From Allocatelliglobosispora scoriae (GTDB taxonomy: Bacteria > Actinomycetota > Actinomycetes > Mycobacteriales > Micromonosporaceae), in the NCBI RefSeq assembly GCF_014204945.1, contig NZ_JACHMN010000001.1, positions 310,001-374,000 on the forward strand: a stretch of 64,000 bases of DNA, read 5' to 3'. The number at the start of each line of letters is the position of its first letter. The first letter of the stretch is position 1. Both the position numbers and the translations under genes were made by a program. Positions 33,853-40,780 of the stretch are shown in pieces. Below the pieces are notes generated by a model that worked only from the letters and a program-made list of their open reading frames with translations, did no database searches and was not told the DNA's origin.

Positions 33853-35092
33853 CGGTGTGCCCGACCGACGTCGAGATCGTCTGCCGGACGACGCTCAGCG
33901 GACCAAGACCACCCAGCACGGTGATGACCTCGTCGGCCAATGCGCGAGGGGCCGACACCGCGGTGAGGAGGCCGACGGTGGACGCGTCGAGCAGGGATTC
34001 CGCCCGGATCGAGGCGACCTCCGCGACTATCTCGGCGCGGCCGCCAGCAGCGGTCACCAGCCCGACCAGATCGGCGGTGTCCGGTGCCGACGGGTCGCCG
34101 CAGACCAGGACCACATCGGCGTGAGCGGCGAGGAAACGGGCGGACTGCGCCCGGTCGGTCGCCGCGTAGCACCACTGGTCGGGGTGCGGCCCGCGCAGCC
34201 GCGGAAACCGCACCCGCAGCGCGGTCAGCACGGGTGCCAGGTCCGACAGGTCCACTCCCGGCTGCACCACGTAGGACACGCCCGCGGGGTCCAGCGGCGG
34301 CAGTGCAGCCACGTCGGCCACCGTCTCCACCAGCCGGACCTCCGCTCCTGGAACCTGCGTCATCAGGCCCGGCAGTGCGGCATGACCGGACCGACCGGCC
34401 ACCAGGACCACATCTCCGTCGGCGGCTCGCCGCCGAGATTCGTCACGCACCGACGAGACCAGGGGACAGGTGCCGTCGACGACACGCAGAAGCCGCGCAG
34501 CCGCCTGCTCCCGGACTGCCGCGGCGACTCCGGAGGCCGGCAGGACCAAGGTCGCCCCCGGCGGTACCTCCCGCGGGTCGACGATCGACAGCAACCCCCG
34601 CCTCGCCAGCGCGGTGCCGGACTCGGGATCGGTGGCGAACTCGCCGAGGGCGAACACCGGTCCGTCAGTCGTTGCCAGCGCGTGGTCCAGCAGGTCGGCT
34701 GCCCGCCAGGACCCGGCGCATCCCGGCCGGCGGTCGTCTACCAGGACCCTGCGGGTACGGAACACCTCCGACCACTCCGCCACCGCCGCTCGTACGGCCT
34801 GCAGCTGCGAACTGCCCGTCGCCGCTGCGGCAGCGACCCCGACTGCACGCCCGTCGTGCCCGATATAGGAGGTCATGGCTAGATCGAGATCGCCCGCTGA
34901 TCCGGGTGAGACGGTCATGGCGCGGAGGCGAACGCGGATGCCCTGGCGACGCAGGCTCGCAGCCACGAGCGGTGCCGCCGCGCAGTCCACCACGCCGCGG
35001 TGGGGATGTTCCACGGCCGTGGCGACCAACACCTCACCGGCCCGGCCGTCACTCGGGACCGACCACTGCTCCGGGAGCTTGGATCTCTTCAT
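33752..35092 (-). CDS. Degenerate IspH/LytB-like iron-sulfur protein
   Basis: A 446-residue protein. Residues about 115-400 follow the IspH (HMBPP reductase) fold: RRPGCAGSW (Cys125), RVVDGTCPLV (Cys209) and PDQWCYAATDR (Cys308). Spacings of 84 and 99 match E. coli C12/C96/C197 (84 and 101), so a [4Fe-4S] site is likely. His124's equivalent is kept (SGHAAL), but Glu126 is Ala239, His41 is Thr154, His74 is Ser187 and the SxN diphosphate motif is lost. An extra N-terminal domain of about 110 residues is present. It is unlikely to reduce HMBPP and may act on a pathway intermediate. ATG 35092 has GGGG 5 nt upstream. Confidence 0.72.
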   Translation of the reverse strand: MKRSKLPEQWSVPSDGRAGEVLVATAVEHPHRGVVDCAAAPLVAASLRRQGIRVRLRAMTVSPGSAGDLDLAMTSYIGHDGRAVGVAAAAATGSSQLQAVRAAVAEWSEVFRTRRVLVDDRRPGCAGSWRAADLLDHALATTDGPVFALGEFATDPESGTALARRGLLSIVDPREVPPGATLVLPASGVAAAVREQAAARLLRVVDGTCPLVSSVRDESRRRAADGDVVLVAGRSGHAALPGLMTQVPGAEVRLVETVADVAALPPLDPAGVSYVVQPGVDLSDLAPVLTALRVRFPRLRGPHPDQWCYAATDRAQSARFLAAHADVVLVCGDPSAPDTADLVGLVTAAGGRAEIVAEVASIRAESLLDASTVGLLTAVSAPRALADEVITVLGGLGPLSVVRQTISTSVGHTASGATAAPDGATPQPASAAGRGAPCSALTPAHH

Positions 35093-35128
35093 TCGCACCC
35101 CTGTTCGTAGCCCAAGGTGATGTTATGT

Positions 35129-35149
35129 ACGTTATATCCGATATAGCGT
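35129..35149. promoter_or_regulatory. AT-rich palindrome upstream of the IspH-like gene
   Basis: ACG-T-TATATC-C-GATATA-G-CGT (35129-35149): 6-bp inner arms TATATC/GATATA round one base, and outer ACG/CGT arms. It is 37 bp upstream of the IspH-like start codon, so it may be an operator or extended promoter of that gene. Confidence 0.5.
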
Positions 35150-35189
35150 CACCTGGGCCAGGCCGCCAGCACCCACGGAGTGGGCACGG

Positions 35190-35729
35190 CTACGGGGAGG
35201 TGAGGGTGAGGGTGATCGGACCCGCGTACTCGGTGACGCCCGTCGTCGTCAGGCAGTCGGTCAGGCCTGGACTCGTCCCGGTCCAGGTGAAAGCGAAGGT
35301 GTCGCCGAGGAACTCGCCCGCGATGACCGGTCCGGTCGAGGTCGCCACCACCGCGCCGAGCGTGGAGTAGACGTAGACACCCACCTGCACGGTAGAGGTG
35401 CGGCCGTTGTTCCACGTGTAGGTGTAGGTGGCGTTGGAGTTGGCGGTGAGGCCGCACGTGCCGGTGTAGGCGAACGGGCCGATGGCGAACATTCCGCCGG
35501 TCAGCGTGGGGTCCGAGGAGACCGGGCAGGAGAACGAGCCGGATCCCGAGGCGGTGACGGTTCGAGATGTGAGTGTCAGGCCGGGTGAGTAGGCCGCAGT
35601 CTGGCTGCCGGTACACGACAGGTCGACCGCATCCGCGGCGGCGGGGCTCGCTCCGACGGCTGTCGACGCCGACACCAGCACGGCGGCGGTCATGACCAGT
35701 CGGCCGATAGTAGATCCTTTGCGATGCAT
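35190..35729 (-). CDS. Secreted hypothetical beta-rich protein
   Basis: A 179-residue exported protein: signal peptide about 1-33 (RLVMTAAVLVSASTAVGASP, ending AAADA), then a Thr/Ser/Gly-rich all-beta sequence with Cys pairs (VDLSCTGS, GSFSCPVSS, YTGTCGLTA, LTDCLTTTG). ATG 35729 has GGAG 7 nt upstream. Similar secreted Thr-rich proteins are common and uncharacterised in actinomycetes. No catalytic motif is seen. It reads in the same direction as the IspH-like gene but ends about 100 bp before it, so the two may share a transcript. Confidence 0.7.
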   Translation of the reverse strand: MHRKGSTIGRLVMTAAVLVSASTAVGASPAAADAVDLSCTGSQTAAYSPGLTLTSRTVTASGSGSFSCPVSSDPTLTGGMFAIGPFAYTGTCGLTANSNATYTYTWNNGRTSTVQVGVYVYSTLGAVVATSTGPVIAGEFLGDTFAFTWTGTSPGLTDCLTTTGVTEYAGPITLTLTSP

Positions 35730-35792
35730 TTCGACTCCTTCGAGAGTGAAGTCCTCAGGCGACCATGGCTCCGGAATGCTGGTCAAAACAGT

Positions 35793-35809
35793 GTTCCGCC
35801 GAGCGGAAC
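35793..35809. promoter_or_regulatory. Palindrome upstream of the secreted-protein gene
   Basis: GTTCCGC-CGA-GCGGAAC, 7-bp perfect arms with a 3-bp spacer, 64-80 bp upstream of the 35729 start. The gap 35730-36035 otherwise holds only the MFS promoter region. Confidence 0.4.
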
Positions 35810-35952
35810 GGCCGTTGTCAGTGCGGTGACCGGAGTTCGCGGCGTGGCGAGGCGTGCGCTCGCGCGCTGGAGGTCGGCGGTCCGGAACGGGCATCGAACC
35901 AGGCCTGGCATGGTCGACCAGCGGGTCGCAACCGCCTGGCTACGAGTGTGAC

Positions 35953-36014
35953 GTAAACGATTGTTGACTCTGGCCTCCGGTGGCGGATACTGGAGTAAGT
36001 CAGCAAGCGTTTAC
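35953..36014 (+). promoter_or_regulatory. MFS exporter promoter flanked by inverted half-sites
   Basis: TTGACT (35964-35969), 16-bp spacer, GATACT (35986-35991). GTAAACG (35953-35959) lies just upstream of -35 and its reverse complement CGTTTAC (36008-36014) lies downstream of -10, 48 bp apart. A regulator binding both could loop or cover the promoter. Confidence 0.5.
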
Positions 36015-36035
36015 ATCTAGCTCCGAGGACTACCC

Positions 36036-37523
36036 ATGCAAACCGCCACCCGCACCGTCAACAGCAAGCTCCTGGTGCTCTACCTGTCACTGGGAGGCCT
36101 GGCGTTCGCGGTGCTGCAGTCGCTGGTCGCGCCCGCGCTATCGACCATCGGGCACGAGTTGAAGGTCTCCACCGCCGACATCAGCTGGATCCTCACGGCA
36201 TACCTGTTGGCCGCCTCCGTGCTGACGCCCATCCTCGGCCGCCTCGGCGACATGATCGGCAAGCGCAAGGTCCTGATCGGCGTCCTGGCCACCCTCGCCG
36301 TCGGCACCCTGCTCGCCGCGCTCGCCCCGAACCTGACCGTGCTGATCGTCGCCCGCGTGCTGCAGGGCGCGGCCGGCGCGATCCTGCCGCTGTCTATCGG
36401 CATCGTCCGCGACCAGCTGCCCCGGGAGAGGGTCAGCGTCACCGTCGGCCTGCTCTCGGCGATCTTCGGCGTCGGCGCCGGTGTCGGCATCGTGGCCGCC
36501 GGTCCGATCGTGGAGCACCTCTCCTGGCACTGGCTGTTCTGGCTGCCGCTGGTCCTGGTCGTCATCGCGCTGCTCGGCGCCATCTTCGGCATGCCGGAGT
36601 CGACGGTGCGCAAGCCCGGCCGACTCGACGTGCTCGGCGCCTCGATCCTGACCGTCTCGCTCATCTCGCTGCTGCTCGCCATCAGCAAGGGCCAGTCCTG
36701 GGGCTGGGGCGAGCCGAAGACCCTCGGCCTGCTGGCGCTCGGCGCGATCGCGCTGGTCGTCTTCGTGTTCGTGGAGCGCCGGGTCGCCGAGCCGCTCATC
36801 GACATGCGCCTGATCGCCATCCGCGGTGTCTGGGCGACCAACATCGTCGCCGTGATCCTCGGATTCGCGATGTTCGGGACCTTCGTCCTCGTCCCCACGC
36901 TGCTGCAGCTGCCCGCGATCACCGGCTACGGCTTCGGCAAGTCGGTCTCGCAGGCCGGCCTGTTCCTGCTGCCCACGGTCCTGATGATGATCGTCTTCGG
37001 CCCGCTCGCCGGGCTGCTGGACCGCCGTTACGGACCCAAGGTGCCGATGTTCCTCGGCGTCGTCTCCGTCACCGCCGCGTTCGTGCTGCCCGCCCTCGGG
37101 CACGGCGCGATCTGGCAGATCCTCGCCTCAGGACTGCTGACCGGTGCCGGCATCGGCCTGGCCTTCGCGGCGATGTCCAACGCCATCATCGAGAGCGTGC
37201 CCGCCGCGCAGACCGGTGAGGCGAGCAGCGTCAACACGATCGCCCGGACCATCGGCAGCAGCATCGGCACCGCCGTCATCGCCGCCGTGATCACCTCGCA
37301 CAGCACGCCGCAGGGCCTGCCCACCGATACGGCGTTCACCGCCGGGTTCTGGGTCTGCGCCGCCGTCGCCGCCCTGGCGATCCTCGCCGCGCTCGCCCTG
37401 CCCTCGGCCCGCCGCCGCCACGAGCAGGCCGTCAGCGCCGGTGTCGAGGACCTGCCGCCGGAGCCCGAGGAGCTGCACCTGCCGCACCTGCGCCACCACG
37501 CGGACGAGAGCGTCCGCAGCTGA
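36036..37523 (+). CDS. MFS multidrug exporter (EmrB/QacA-type, DHA2)
   Basis: A 495-residue protein with about 14 helices. Motif A is GRLGDMIGKRKVLIG (about residues 68-82), motif C-like GIVAAGPIVEHLSWHWLFWL, and the first helix LYLSLGGLAFAVLQSLVAPAL is usual for DHA2 drug:H+ antiporters. The C-terminal charged tail (VEDLPPEPEELHLPHLRHH) is not common. Codon use is strongly biased to C/G third positions. It lies beside the acyl/IspH cluster and could export its product, though the promoter is separate. Confidence 0.9.
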   Translation: MQTATRTVNSKLLVLYLSLGGLAFAVLQSLVAPALSTIGHELKVSTADISWILTAYLLAASVLTPILGRLGDMIGKRKVLIGVLATLAVGTLLAALAPNLTVLIVARVLQGAAGAILPLSIGIVRDQLPRERVSVTVGLLSAIFGVGAGVGIVAAGPIVEHLSWHWLFWLPLVLVVIALLGAIFGMPESTVRKPGRLDVLGASILTVSLISLLLAISKGQSWGWGEPKTLGLLALGAIALVVFVFVERRVAEPLIDMRLIAIRGVWATNIVAVILGFAMFGTFVLVPTLLQLPAITGYGFGKSVSQAGLFLLPTVLMMIVFGPLAGLLDRRYGPKVPMFLGVVSVTAAFVLPALGHGAIWQILASGLLTGAGIGLAFAAMSNAIIESVPAAQTGEASSVNTIARTIGSSIGTAVIAAVITSHSTPQGLPTDTAFTAGFWVCAAVAALAILAALALPSARRRHEQAVSAGVEDLPPEPEELHLPHLRHHADESVRS

Positions 37524-37543
37524 CCCGACCTGCCCGCCGAACC

Positions 37544-37584
37544 CCGGCTCGCCTGCCGTCCTTCCACGACGGCAGGTGAGCCGG
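37544..37584 (+). terminator. Terminator after MFS exporter
   Basis: CCGGCTC-g-CCTGCCGTC (37544-37560) pairs with GACGGCAGG-t-GAGCCGG (37568-37584), 7-nt loop, 16 pairs with one G-T, 20 bp after the stop. Confidence 0.7.
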
Positions 37585-37613
37585 CCGTCGTACGGGCGGA
37601 CTACCGTACCGGG

Positions 37614-38957
37614 GTGGAGATCACCGAACTGCTGGACCGGCTCGGTGCCGGGGCCCAACCGGTCCGCCAGGCTGCGGCGGCCGAGCTGATAGATCTTGGT
37701 GAGGACGCGGTTGCGGCGGTCGCGGCACTGATGCGTGCTGACGTGTCGACGGTGGCGACCGAGACTGCGGCCAGCGTGCTGTGGCGGATCGGGCTGCCCG
37801 CGCTCGGCCCCGTGGTCGAGATGCTGGACGGACATCCAGCCGAGATGGTCCGCTGGAAGGCGTCGCTCGCGTTGGGCTCCATCGCAGACAAGCTGACCGA
37901 CCTGGCTCCTGTCGCACGGCTGCTGGCACACCCCAGCCCGCGGGTCCGCACCGCCGCCGCCTACACATTGCAGGGTCGCGGCGAGCGCGCCCTCCCGCAT
38001 GCCGGAGAGCTGATCACGCTGCTGGACGATCCCGATCCGCAGGTGCGCGAGCGAGCCGGATGGGCCCTGCCGCACCTCGGCCCGGGAGTGGTGCCGGCCC
38101 TGCAGCGGATCCGCCGAGACGGCCCTGGCCGGCTGCGGGCCCGGGTCCTCACCGCCCTCGCCGACACCGACCCCGATGCCCTCGACCTCCGCGATAAGGC
38201 GGCGCTGCGGCGGTTGATCCGCGTCAAGCAGCTCACCGAGGTCCCCGCCCCGATGCACCTGTGCGGGTTATGGCTGGCCCTGCCCACCACCGACCAGGCC
38301 GCCGTGCTGGCGGCGCTGGATCTCAGCGACCCGTTCCCGGTGACGATGCGGCTGGGGGAGTCTGCCTGGAACCACGACAACCACAGCGGCGGCGTCCTCG
38401 ACGATCACTCAGGGCACGCCCGCGCCTACGTCACACCCGCGCTGGACGGGTGGACGCTGGTCTTCGGCCGGACGCCGTCGCACGACCACGACCCCGACAC
38501 CTGGGCGGAGCAGACCCAGCGGCAGTGCGCGGAGCTCAGCGGCGTCTTCGGTGCGGCGCACGGATACATCATGAGCTGCGGGGACGGGTTCACCTCATGG
38601 TGCATCGCCGAACATGGCGCGGTCATCAGGTTCTACGCCGTCGAGCACGACACGGAGATCGGGCCACCGCACCCCGCCGAGGCCGGATACCTCCTGCCCG
38701 ACCAGCGACCAGCCCTGCCGGCCGACGCTTTCGACGGCGTCGACCTCCGAGACCAAGCGGCCGTCGGGGCGCGCTGGGATCAGCTGAAACTCGACCATGC
38801 GATTCCGGACACCTGTACCGCCACGACGATCGCCCGGCAGCTCTCCGTCGATCCCGCCGCCATGGGTCCGCACCTGCGTGTGGAGGGCGGCGGAGTCATC
38901 GCCCGTACGGCTTGTGGACGGGACCTACCCACCCCGCCGGGCGCCCTGGAGATCTAG
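37614..38957 (+). CDS. HEAT-repeat protein with an unidentified C-terminal domain
   Basis: A 447-residue protein with a GTG start. Residues about 1-200 are HEAT-type repeats (AAAELIDLGEDAVAAVAALM, WKASLALGSIADKLTDLAPV, VRTAAAYTLQGRGERALPHA, VRERAGWALPHLGPGVVPAL). From about 260 comes a separate domain with GWTLVFGRTPSHDHDPDTWA, GVFGAAHGYIMSCGDGFTSW and AVIRFYAVEHDTEIGP, looking like an alpha/beta fold with Trp-rich core. Such HEAT plus 'W-x-L-V-x-G' domain proteins resemble polymorphic-toxin immunity proteins, a guess. Function unknown. Confidence 0.65.
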   Translation: MEITELLDRLGAGAQPVRQAAAAELIDLGEDAVAAVAALMRADVSTVATETAASVLWRIGLPALGPVVEMLDGHPAEMVRWKASLALGSIADKLTDLAPVARLLAHPSPRVRTAAAYTLQGRGERALPHAGELITLLDDPDPQVRERAGWALPHLGPGVVPALQRIRRDGPGRLRARVLTALADTDPDALDLRDKAALRRLIRVKQLTEVPAPMHLCGLWLALPTTDQAAVLAALDLSDPFPVTMRLGESAWNHDNHSGGVLDDHSGHARAYVTPALDGWTLVFGRTPSHDHDPDTWAEQTQRQCAELSGVFGAAHGYIMSCGDGFTSWCIAEHGAVIRFYAVEHDTEIGPPHPAEAGYLLPDQRPALPADAFDGVDLRDQAAVGARWDQLKLDHAIPDTCTATTIARQLSVDPAAMGPHLRVEGGGVIARTACGRDLPTPPGALEI

Positions 38958-38964
38958 AGCCAGG

Positions 38965-39477
38965 TCAGGCCAGGGTGACCGCGCTCCAGTCGAGGCCGTC
39001 GAGGTTGACGACGATCGCCTCCTGCGTGGTCCGGGCGATCACGACGACCGCCTCGGTCTCCGGGTCCGGGTTCTCCTCGCGGTGCGGCACATAGGGCGGC
39101 ACGAAGATGTAGTCGCCCGGGCCGGTCTGGATCCGGGTCTCCACCGGCTCCTCGCCCTCCAGGTCAATGAAGACGAAGACCGGGGTGCCGGAGACGACGA
39201 AGATGGCGGTCTCGGACGCGCCATGGTGGTGGTCGGCCGACCTCGTCGCCCCCGGGACGTGCGTCTGGCCCATCCACAGGTTGCGGGCGCCGACGGTCTT
39301 GCCGCTGATCGCCTCCAGCCGCTGCATGCCCGGCGTCTGCGTCGTCTGCGCGACCAGCCCGTCCGACGCGATCCGGTGCAGTCGCCGGTGGAAGGGGTCG
39401 ATGTCGGCGGGCAGCAGCACCCCGCTCGGCGTACGCACGACGTCGGCGGAGTCGGCGGGGACGTGCAGGATGCTCAT
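38965..39477 (-). CDS. Cupin-domain protein
   Basis: A 170-residue cupin. The metal-binding motif 1 is in SADHHHGASETAIFVVSG (His-x-His and Glu), and motif 2 in PGDYIFVPPYVPHREENP (His). This single cupin could be a dioxygenase or isomerase or bind small ligands; it resembles uncharacterised stress/sulfur-linked cupins. It shares its A with the LysR stop (TGATG), so it is translated right after LysR. As part of the LysR operon, divergent from the monooxygenase/ABC operon, it may process a substrate of that pathway. Confidence 0.75.
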   Translation of the reverse strand: MSILHVPADSADVVRTPSGVLLPADIDPFHRRLHRIASDGLVAQTTQTPGMQRLEAISGKTVGARNLWMGQTHVPGATRSADHHHGASETAIFVVSGTPVFVFIDLEGEEPVETRIQTGPGDYIFVPPYVPHREENPDPETEAVVVIARTTQEAIVVNLDGLDWSAVTLA

Positions 39478-40370
39478 CAGGCTCCTTGGAGGGCGAGAAC
39501 GGGTGCGGCGGATCCCGCGTCGGTGCGGGCGAGCAGGCGGCGCAGCGCGTCGGCGGTGCCGGCGGCGAGTTCGGAGCGCAGCCCTCGGCGCGACCACACG
39601 GAGAGTGCGAGCGGCTGCGCCGCGGGCAGGTCGTCGCGGGCCACGAGACCCTGCGGCGTCTGCCCGAGGGTCGCCATCAGCCCGACACCGAGACCGGCCT
39701 GGACCGCCGCCTGGACCCCGGCGAGGTGTGCCGCCTCGCAGGCGACCTCGGCGGTGAGCCGGTGCGCCGCGAGCGTGTCCAGTGCCCGGGTCCGCAGTGC
39801 GCAGGGCGCGTCGAACGCGACGAGCGGGATCGGCTCGCGCCGTCGCGGCGGCTGCCAGGCGGGCGCCGAATACCACGTCAGCTCCAGCTCGCCGACGACC
39901 TGCGCGTCGGGGTGGTCGGCGGGGCCGAGCAGCAGCGCGACGTCGATGCGCCCATCGGCGAGCACCGAGCGCAGCTGCGCGCCGCGGTCGATGCGGAACC
40001 GCACCCGCCAGTCGGGGAACGTGTCGGTCAGGGCACCGGCCAGCTCCGGCAGCAGCTGCGCGGCGGCGTGCTCGGTCGAGCCGATCACCAGGGTCTGCTC
40101 CGGCTCGACGCCGAACTCGCAGAGCGTCTCGTCGTGCACGGCGAGGATGCGCCGGGCCTGGCGCAGCAGGATCTCGCCGTCGCCGGTGAACCGCGAACCG
40201 CGGCCCTGCCGCTCGACGAGCGGGCGGCCGATCGCGGTCTCCAGCCGGCGGACGTGCTGGCTGATGGCGCCCTGACTGAGATAGAGCGCCGCGGCTGCGC
40301 GTTGGAAACCGCCGCAGTCCGCGACCGCCACGAAGCTGCGCAGGGGGGCGATGTCCAGGATGCGGCTCAT
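39477..40370 (-). CDS. LysR-family transcriptional regulator
   Basis: A 297-residue LysR regulator: N-terminal HTH with LRSFVAVADCGGFQRAAAAL and YLSQGAISQHVRRLETAIGR, then the periplasmic-protein-like effector domain from about residue 90. ATG 40370 gives the standard start MSRILDIAPLRSFV; an in-frame codon upstream adds a tail that the family lacks. A perfect LysR box (40434-40452) lies 64 bp upstream, between this gene and the sulfur-type operon, so it likely controls both, with an effector such as a sulfur metabolite. Confidence 0.88.
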   Translation of the reverse strand: MSRILDIAPLRSFVAVADCGGFQRAAAALYLSQGAISQHVRRLETAIGRPLVERQGRGSRFTGDGEILLRQARRILAVHDETLCEFGVEPEQTLVIGSTEHAAAQLLPELAGALTDTFPDWRVRFRIDRGAQLRSVLADGRIDVALLLGPADHPDAQVVGELELTWYSAPAWQPPRRREPIPLVAFDAPCALRTRALDTLAAHRLTAEVACEAAHLAGVQAAVQAGLGVGLMATLGQTPQGLVARDDLPAAQPLALSVWSRRGLRSELAAGTADALRRLLARTDAGSAAPVLALQGA

Positions 40371-40433
40371 GAAGATCAGTTTAGGAACCAATAACAGACA
40401 GGCGGTGAACGAAGTTTCACGTGTTTCGAACAT

Positions 40434-40452
40434 CCATCACGAATCGTGATGG
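40434..40452. promoter_or_regulatory. LysR box
   Basis: CCATCACGA-A-TCGTGATGG is a 19-bp perfect dyad around 40443 and fits the LysR T-N11-A rule (ATC-N9-GAT). A further half-site, CCATCACGA, starts at 40457, as expected for an activation site. It lies between lysR (start 40370) and the leader peptide (40511). Confidence 0.7.
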
Positions 40453-40510
40453 GTCGCCATCACGATCCGTCGTTGGACATCCGCCCTGGTCACCCGTGAG
40501 ACTTCAACCC

Positions 40511-40588
40511 ATGAGCCCGAGAGTGGAACCGATGCTGACGCGTCGCCGCTGGCTCGACAACGCACGCAGCGGCGCAACGCTCTGTTGA
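40511..40588 (+). CDS. Leader peptide ending in cysteine (putative attenuator)
   Basis: A 25-residue open frame, with an internal ATG at 40532, ends TRRRWLDNARSGATLC-stop: the last sense codon is the UGU cysteine. It lies 192 bp upstream of the monooxygenase operon. Short cysteine-containing reading frames before sulfur-assimilation genes are known in mycobacteria, where ribosome stalling under low cysteine raises downstream expression. From memory, TRR...D..R....C leaders recur upstream of sulfur genes in actinobacteria. It has no strong ribosome site, which lowers certainty. Confidence 0.6.
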   Translation: MSPRVEPMLTRRRWLDNARSGATLC

Positions 40589-40780
40589 TCCCGCGGCGCC
40601 GGTCGAGTGAGCCGGCCGCCGTGTGCTTCGCACCCTGCCCGTCCGCACCGTCGCGGGCCGTCTGCCTCTGATCCGAGTCCCGTCCGCCTCCTGCGGGCCG
40701 ATGACTCGCACCCTCCGTACGCATCCCGCCGCCCCGCCGCCTCCGTGCGGCGGTAGCGGCGTACCCCGAAGGGCTTCACC
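40589..40780 (+). promoter_or_regulatory. Leader region with hairpin between leader peptide and operon
   Basis: No other gene. The region has CCGCCGC (40734-40740), loop CTCCGT, GCGGCGG (40747-40753), 27 bp before the GTG at 40781, close to the ribosome site (GAAGGG). Stalling at the Cys codon could change folding here. Most of the region is C-rich and weakly structured. Confidence 0.4.

Noticed and set aside
33752..35092. Functional IspH for the MEP isoprenoid pathway
   Set aside because: Several substrate-binding residues are replaced, it has an extra N-terminal domain, and no other isoprenoid gene is nearby.
36138..37103. Minus-strand open frame opposite the MFS gene
   Set aside because: It is Asp/Glu/Gln/Arg-rich low complexity, an antisense artefact of the strongly biased codon use of the exporter.
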